Shown in pieces: positions 43,186-47,125 of a stretch of 47,125 nucleotides of DNA. The notes under the pieces are model-generated. The model had not been told where the DNA came from. It did no database searches and worked only from the letters and a program-made list of their open reading frames with translations. The translations under genes were made by a program, and so were the position numbers. The stretch is taken from NCBI GenBank assembly GCA_016936075.1, contig JAFGPS010000189.1, positions 1 through 47,125 on the forward strand, written 5' to 3'. This stretch comes from Sedimentisphaerales bacterium (GTDB lineage Bacteria > Planctomycetota > Phycisphaerae > Sedimentisphaerales > Anaerobacaceae). Every line of letters begins with the position of its first letter. The stretch's first letter is position 1.

Positions 43186-45640
43186 TTTTAAACTCCTTGA
43201 TTTTGCCTTCCAGCTCATTTATTGAAAATCCTTCAGCTTTTACGATATGTTCCTTATCGGTTAAAATCAACCATGGCAAAGCCTTTACGCCCCAGTTGAA
43301 TTTTGTTTGCTTTTCGTTGTCCTTAATCATCCCTACTGGGAAAGAAATATTATTTTCTTGAAGCCAACTATCGAGATATTCCTGCTCAATCATCGAAGCC
43401 TGAACCGCGATAATCTCAATATCTTTTGCCTTAAGCTCTTGTGCCTTTTTAGTGAGTTCTAAAATGCAATTCCTTGATGGCCGCTGTTCAATATCAAAGA
43501 AACATACAAGGATATTCTTGCCTTCACTATCGTTGGGTGCTATTCCAAAATCGGAAATATCCGGAACTATTTCGTCTTTCAACGATTTATACGGAAGAAC
43601 GTGTTCATGTACAAGGCCTTTGCCCAATACTATTTTGATACCTTTGTCACCTGCATATGCTTTAGTCGTACCTCTGCCCTTCGGATCGCTTGAGAAATTT
43701 GCAGCAACAAGCAGGGGACCTTCTCGGACACCTCTTATTTCAAATCTTCCTTGCTCGTCTGTTGCCGTGTTTTTATTAGGCTGCACAACACCTTCACGTC
43801 CGCTTAAAAATATCATAGAATGCGGCTGAGGTACACCATTAGCATCTTCTACTGTTCCGGATATAGACATATTTAGCGGTTGCAGTTCTATAACTCCCAA
43901 GTCTAATATTCTGTCCGGCTCTTCCTCAATTTTATGGATTTGGTATGTTCTTGATGCAAATCCGGTTGACTGTATATTTATCCTGTATTCAAGTTTATCA
44001 GGAAGAGGTGGAATTGCTTTTAATTCGAATATTCCTTCGACATCAGTTAGTACTTCTTCACCAAAATCGGATGTTGCATTTAAATTATCGAAATAGAAAC
44101 TTAAATCTACACGGGCAGCAGGTATGCCGGAGCCATTTGGATCAGCTATTTTCCCCTTTATTGTCAGAGCGGGACTTAATGACAATTGAACAGGTTTATT
44201 AAAATTATATGTATGAACAATAGTTGCAAGAGAATGTGGGATATCCCTTGCCATCATATACAGGCCTTCACTTGCCCATCTTTGTTCATACCATGCAGTA
44301 TAATTCCCTTTTTTGTTTGTGTATATTTGATCACCGGCAGGTTGCATTACGACCAGAATATCTTCTGCCGGTTTGCCATCAGTATTAGAAACTGTGCCAG
44401 TTATAGGAGGTATTTTATCCAATTTAATATCTACATGTGCTACTTCACCTTCCTTTATTGTAAAAGGTTCTTTTATTTGCGAGTATTCGTAGTGTTCTCC
44501 ACTGGCGTATGGCTGGTATTCTCCCGGTAATAATCGTTGCCTGCTGATACCTTGTTGGTTCGTTACAGAACTTATATAGAGGTTTTCTGTAGATGATGTA
44601 ACATTCATACCGGATAAAGTCTGTTTGGTTTCATATTCTGTGATGGAATATTCGACAATCCCTCCCTTTTTTACTTTTATCTCTATATTATCATTGGCTT
44701 TATTTTTTGAAACTTCTACCTTTACAGGTTCAGCAATCCAATCGGCTGTTTCTGTTTTATTTGTAAATAACTCTATTATATGATTGCCTTCGGGCAAACC
44801 TTCGCATGAAAATGATCCATCCGAATTTGAAACAACCGTCACCGGAAGGTAGCGATTTAAAATATCTTCATGATCCCTGCCAGTTTTTATTAATAGCTTT
44901 ACGCCGCCTGCAGGTGTGTTGGTTCCTTCTTCAACAACACGACCATTTATTTTTCCTTCCTGCGGCAAGGCAAGTTTTATATCAGAACGCCATACTTCGA
45001 AACCACATGCGTTTTGAATGTGGGTTGTAAATTTATAAGTGCAATTGAAGTATGGCGCCTTGATATGAAAATCAGAACTTACATCTTGTGAAAAATAATC
45101 AAAGGAGAAAATCCCGTTTTCATCTGTTTTGGTGATAAACCATTCCTTAGGACCAAAAATCGGCCTTTGATGCAAACGAGACATATAACTCGTTTTAGGT
45201 ATAGCATGAACGGCTGCTCCGGGTACTGCGTTACCTTTATAATCTACAACTTTGCCTGTAAGGGTATTGGCTTTTTCCAGAACAAGAAGAAACTTGCCTT
45301 TACCTTTTGTGTTACCGCCATAGTTCAAGCCGTCCCAGGCATAAGCAAGCCCTTTTTTTCTGGCTACTATATAAGTATCATATTGAGAAGTTACATTTGC
45401 CTGCACCTCAAATATACCATCTCCGTCAGTTTTTACAAAAGGAGCAATCACTTTAGACATATATTCATCATTAATACGTTCTACTTCAATAATGGCGATT
45501 TCGGCATCTTCTACCGGCTTGGCCATATAGTCAACAACCTGTCCGGTAATTGGTAATTTTTGAATTTCCTGAGCACCTATGATGTCGTGAATATTAAAAA
45601 ATGATAAGATTAACAATAGTTTAATTATATTTGATTTCAT
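43172..45640 (-). CDS. Secreted protein: Ig-like repeats plus redox-dead thioredoxin-like domain
   Basis: An 822-residue protein. The ATG at 45640 comes one base after the stop of the previous array gene, and its GGAG site overlaps that gene's last codons, so translation is probably coupled. The signal peptide is MKSNIIKLLLILSFFNI. Residues about 30-680 hold around six carboxypeptidase-regulatory/CnaB-like repeats (GQVVDYMAKPVEDAEI, GKVVDYKGNAVPGAAV). The module with CFFDIEQRPSRNC (near 713-725) and GVKALPWLILTDKEHIV ends the protein. It is closely similar to the gene at the right edge, so the two probably arose by tandem duplication. Confidence 0.85.
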   Translation of the reverse strand: MKSNIIKLLLILSFFNIHDIIGAQEIQKLPITGQVVDYMAKPVEDAEIAIIEVERINDEYMSKVIAPFVKTDGDGIFEVQANVTSQYDTYIVARKKGLAYAWDGLNYGGNTKGKGKFLLVLEKANTLTGKVVDYKGNAVPGAAVHAIPKTSYMSRLHQRPIFGPKEWFITKTDENGIFSFDYFSQDVSSDFHIKAPYFNCTYKFTTHIQNACGFEVWRSDIKLALPQEGKINGRVVEEGTNTPAGGVKLLIKTGRDHEDILNRYLPVTVVSNSDGSFSCEGLPEGNHIIELFTNKTETADWIAEPVKVEVSKNKANDNIEIKVKKGGIVEYSITEYETKQTLSGMNVTSSTENLYISSVTNQQGISRQRLLPGEYQPYASGEHYEYSQIKEPFTIKEGEVAHVDIKLDKIPPITGTVSNTDGKPAEDILVVMQPAGDQIYTNKKGNYTAWYEQRWASEGLYMMARDIPHSLATIVHTYNFNKPVQLSLSPALTIKGKIADPNGSGIPAARVDLSFYFDNLNATSDFGEEVLTDVEGIFELKAIPPLPDKLEYRINIQSTGFASRTYQIHKIEEEPDRILDLGVIELQPLNMSISGTVEDANGVPQPHSMIFLSGREGVVQPNKNTATDEQGRFEIRGVREGPLLVAANFSSDPKGRGTTKAYAGDKGIKIVLGKGLVHEHVLPYKSLKDEIVPDISDFGIAPNDSEGKNILVCFFDIEQRPSRNCILELTKKAQELKAKDIEIIAVQASMIEQEYLDSWLQENNISFPVGMIKDNEKQTKFNWGVKALPWLILTDKEHIVKAEGFSINELEGKIKEFKNVKQ

Positions 45641-45641
45641 A

Positions 45642-47125
45642 TTAATCTCCGAGTTTAACGATTTGGTTATCAAGTTTGTTGATAGAAAATCCTTCCGCTT
45701 TTACGATATGTTTCTCATCAGTTAAAATAAGCCACGGCAGAGCTTTTACTCCCCAGTTGAATTTTGTTTGTTCTTTGCCTGTCCCGAGCGAAGTCGAGGG
45801 ATCGCTTTCAATCATTCCAACAGGGATAGAAATGTTATTTTTTTCAATCCATTCATCAAGCGTTTCCTGTTCGATTTTCGAGGTTTGAACAGCAATTATA
45901 GCTACATCTTTTTCCTTTAGTTCTTTTGCCTTTTTACTTAATTCTAAAATGCAATTCCTCGACGGCCGCTGTTCGTAATCAAAAAAGCAAATAAGTAAGA
46001 CTTTATCTTTTGTATCTTCAAGTTTTATACCAAGTTCAGAAATATCAGGCAGACATTGACCAAGTAGCGATTTCTGCGGCGCATGTACCAACCTTTGGCC
46101 TAATACAATTTTAATATCTTTATCGCCGCCATTAGCCGTAGTAAAACCCGCGCTGCTGGATTCGCTGTCGAAATTTGCCTGAAGCTGGATTTTATCTGCT
46201 GATACACCTTTAATAATAAATTTACCTTCTTTATCCGTTGCCGTACGTTTTTCAGGTTGTTCTGCTCCAACAAGGCCGTTAACAAATATAATAGCATGAG
46301 GCTCTGGTGTACCATCGGCGTTCACTACAAATCCGGATACAGATAAATCCGCAGGTTTAAGTTTAATTGTATCAACATCTACGGTTGTACCCGGCTCTCC
46401 ATCTATAGCGATTTCTTTATAATTTTTGGAAGCAAATCCAGTTGCATTCGTGGATTGCCAGAAGGAAAAATCTGCCTGTTTTAGTGGAATTGCATTGAAT
46501 TCAAATAAGCCCTTGGAATTTGTAAGTATCTCTGTACCTAATTTAGATAAACAGTATGAGAAAGAGATACCAACAGACATTCTTGCCGCGGGGATACCGT
46601 TTCCATTTGGATCAGTGATTTTACCTTTAACGGTAAGAGCGGGACTGAGTGACAATTTTACAGGTTCTTCTAATTTCATCGTGTGTAAAATTGCCGCCGT
46701 GGAATGTTGAGTATCTCTTGCAATGATATATACTCCATCATCAATGCTCCTTTCATCATAACATGCGGTAAATCGTCCTTCTTTATCAGTATATACATGG
46801 TCACCGAATGGATGAATCGTAATAAAAACATCTACTGCAGGATTGCCTGATTCATCAACTACTATGCCGCTGATTGTGGGGGACTTTGTTAATTCTATAT
46901 TGACTTTTGTAACTTCGCCGTCTTTAACTATCACAGGCTCATTGACCTGCCATGAAGTATAATCCTTTGTTCCTGCTGAAGCTCTATATTCCCCATGCAA
47001 AACACGCTGTCTTGCAATACCTTGCTTATTCGTAGTAGTAGTTGTAAAGCCGTTATCATTATATGTTGTGACAGACGCCTCTGATAGCAACTTTTTGGTA
47101 TTATAATCACGAACAGTATATTCAA
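45642..47125 (-). CDS. Secreted array protein, C-terminal part (runs off right edge)
   Basis: The frame is open from the right edge to a stop at 45642-45644, giving the last 493 residues or so. The visible part has carboxypeptidase-regulatory/CnaB-like repeats (GIVVDESGNPAVDVFI, GKITDPNGNGIPAARM) and ends in the thioredoxin-like module CFFDYEQRPSRNC, FNWGVKALPWLILTD, EGFSINKL. It aligns along its whole length with the 43172-45640 protein. Compared with the other copies it has eight extra residues around SDPSTSLGTG, encoded by a GC-rich repeat-like insert (45777-45803). The N-terminus and signal peptide lie beyond the window. Confidence 0.85.
   Translation of the reverse strand, partial: EYTVRDYNTKKLLSEASVTTYNDNGFTTTTTNKQGIARQRVLHGEYRASAGTKDYTSWQVNEPVIVKDGEVTKVNIELTKSPTISGIVVDESGNPAVDVFITIHPFGDHVYTDKEGRFTACYDERSIDDGVYIIARDTQHSTAAILHTMKLEEPVKLSLSPALTVKGKITDPNGNGIPAARMSVGISFSYCLSKLGTEILTNSKGLFEFNAIPLKQADFSFWQSTNATGFASKNYKEIAIDGEPGTTVDVDTIKLKPADLSVSGFVVNADGTPEPHAIIFVNGLVGAEQPEKRTATDKEGKFIIKGVSADKIQLQANFDSESSSAGFTTANGGDKDIKIVLGQRLVHAPQKSLLGQCLPDISELGIKLEDTKDKVLLICFFDYEQRPSRNCILELSKKAKELKEKDVAIIAVQTSKIEQETLDEWIEKNNISIPVGMIESDPSTSLGTGKEQTKFNWGVKALPWLILTDEKHIVKAEGFSINKLDNQIVKLGD
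45777..45803. repeat. Dispersed-repeat-like insert inside a coding gene
   Basis: A GC-rich 27-base segment containing the imperfect palindrome TCCCGAGCGAAGTCGAGGGA. On the minus strand it encodes DPSTSLGTG in frame, adding eight residues net relative to paralogues. The core resembles dispersed short repeats found in many bacterial genomes, as I recall. Only one copy is seen here. Confidence 0.6.

Noticed and set aside
34088..47125. Array as a set of active thiol-disulphide oxidoreductases (TlpA-like)
   Set aside because: None of the seven domains keeps CxxC; the site is QxPSRN, so classic redox function is unlikely, although one Cys before the motif and often one after are present.
1..47125. 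CRISPR arrays, tRNA, rRNA, prophage or transposase
   Set aside because: No regularly spaced repeats, no cloverleaf with tRNA landmarks, and no recombinase or phage proteins were found by eye. A tRNA or Rfam scan would settle the RNA part.

Overview
The window looks like a low-to-medium GC chromosome segment of a planctomycete, most likely class Phycisphaerae (Sedimentisphaerales-like). This is inferred from gene style: very large secreted proteins built from LamG, discoidin, PKD and beta-helix modules, Tat-exported Gfo/Idh/MocA oxidoreductases, a planctomycete-type leucine-rich repeat tail, Rrf2 and partner-switch regulators, and SpoVG with a zinc ribbon. No rRNA, tRNA, CRISPR array, transposase, integrase or phage gene was seen.

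Layout. 1-8.8 kb (mostly minus strand): a truncated asd, a BASS-type transporter, a lipoprotein GH3 glycosidase, a PLD-like protein, a 1136-residue secreted carbohydrate-binding protein and purE. 9.0-10.5 kb (plus): a Memo-family protein and a small membrane protein. 10.5-17.2 kb (minus): a Tat-exported Gfo/Idh/MocA protein fused to a DUF3795-like cysteine domain, then an apparent operon that in transcription order runs D-mannonate oxidoreductase (SDR), HAD phosphatase, LarA-like nickel enzyme, HEAT-like protein and a free-standing paralogue of that cysteine domain. 17.4-18.0 kb: a HicAB toxin-antitoxin with its operator. 18.2-24 kb: housekeeping genes glmS, a FlgM-like protein, spoVG, ispE and an HtrA protease. 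24.6-30.5 kb: a 1984-residue secreted beta-helix/PKD/propeller protein. 30.6-33.5 kb: MazG and Rrf2 (minus), then STAS, RsbW-like kinase and a peptidoglycan amidase (plus), and a 44-residue basic protein with a near-consensus promoter. 33.85 kb: a fragment that looks like the N-terminus of a TonB-dependent receptor.

34.1 kb to the right edge (minus): a tightly packed array of at least six related secreted proteins. Most carry carboxypeptidase-regulatory-like (CnaB/Ig-like) repeats, and every one ends in, or contains, a thioredoxin/TlpA-fold domain in which the CxxC redox motif is replaced by a conserved Q-[RK]-P-S-R-N signature. Seven such domains are visible. Start codons abut or overlap the preceding stop codons, so the array looks co-transcribed and translationally coupled. 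It runs off the right edge. This is the best candidate for an undescribed system: a periplasmic set of apparently redox-dead thioredoxin-like modules joined to interchangeable N-terminal domains (Ig-like repeats, a LolA-like domain, an unknown domain, and leucine-rich repeats).

Several small sequence elements also stand out: a cloverleaf-like 52-bp palindromic repeat, a 140-bp MITE-like inverted repeat flanking a promoter, a 34-bp perfect palindrome, an in-frame repeat insertion inside one array gene, and tandem hairpins in the asd leader. Everything here is from reading the sequence by eye; no database search was run.
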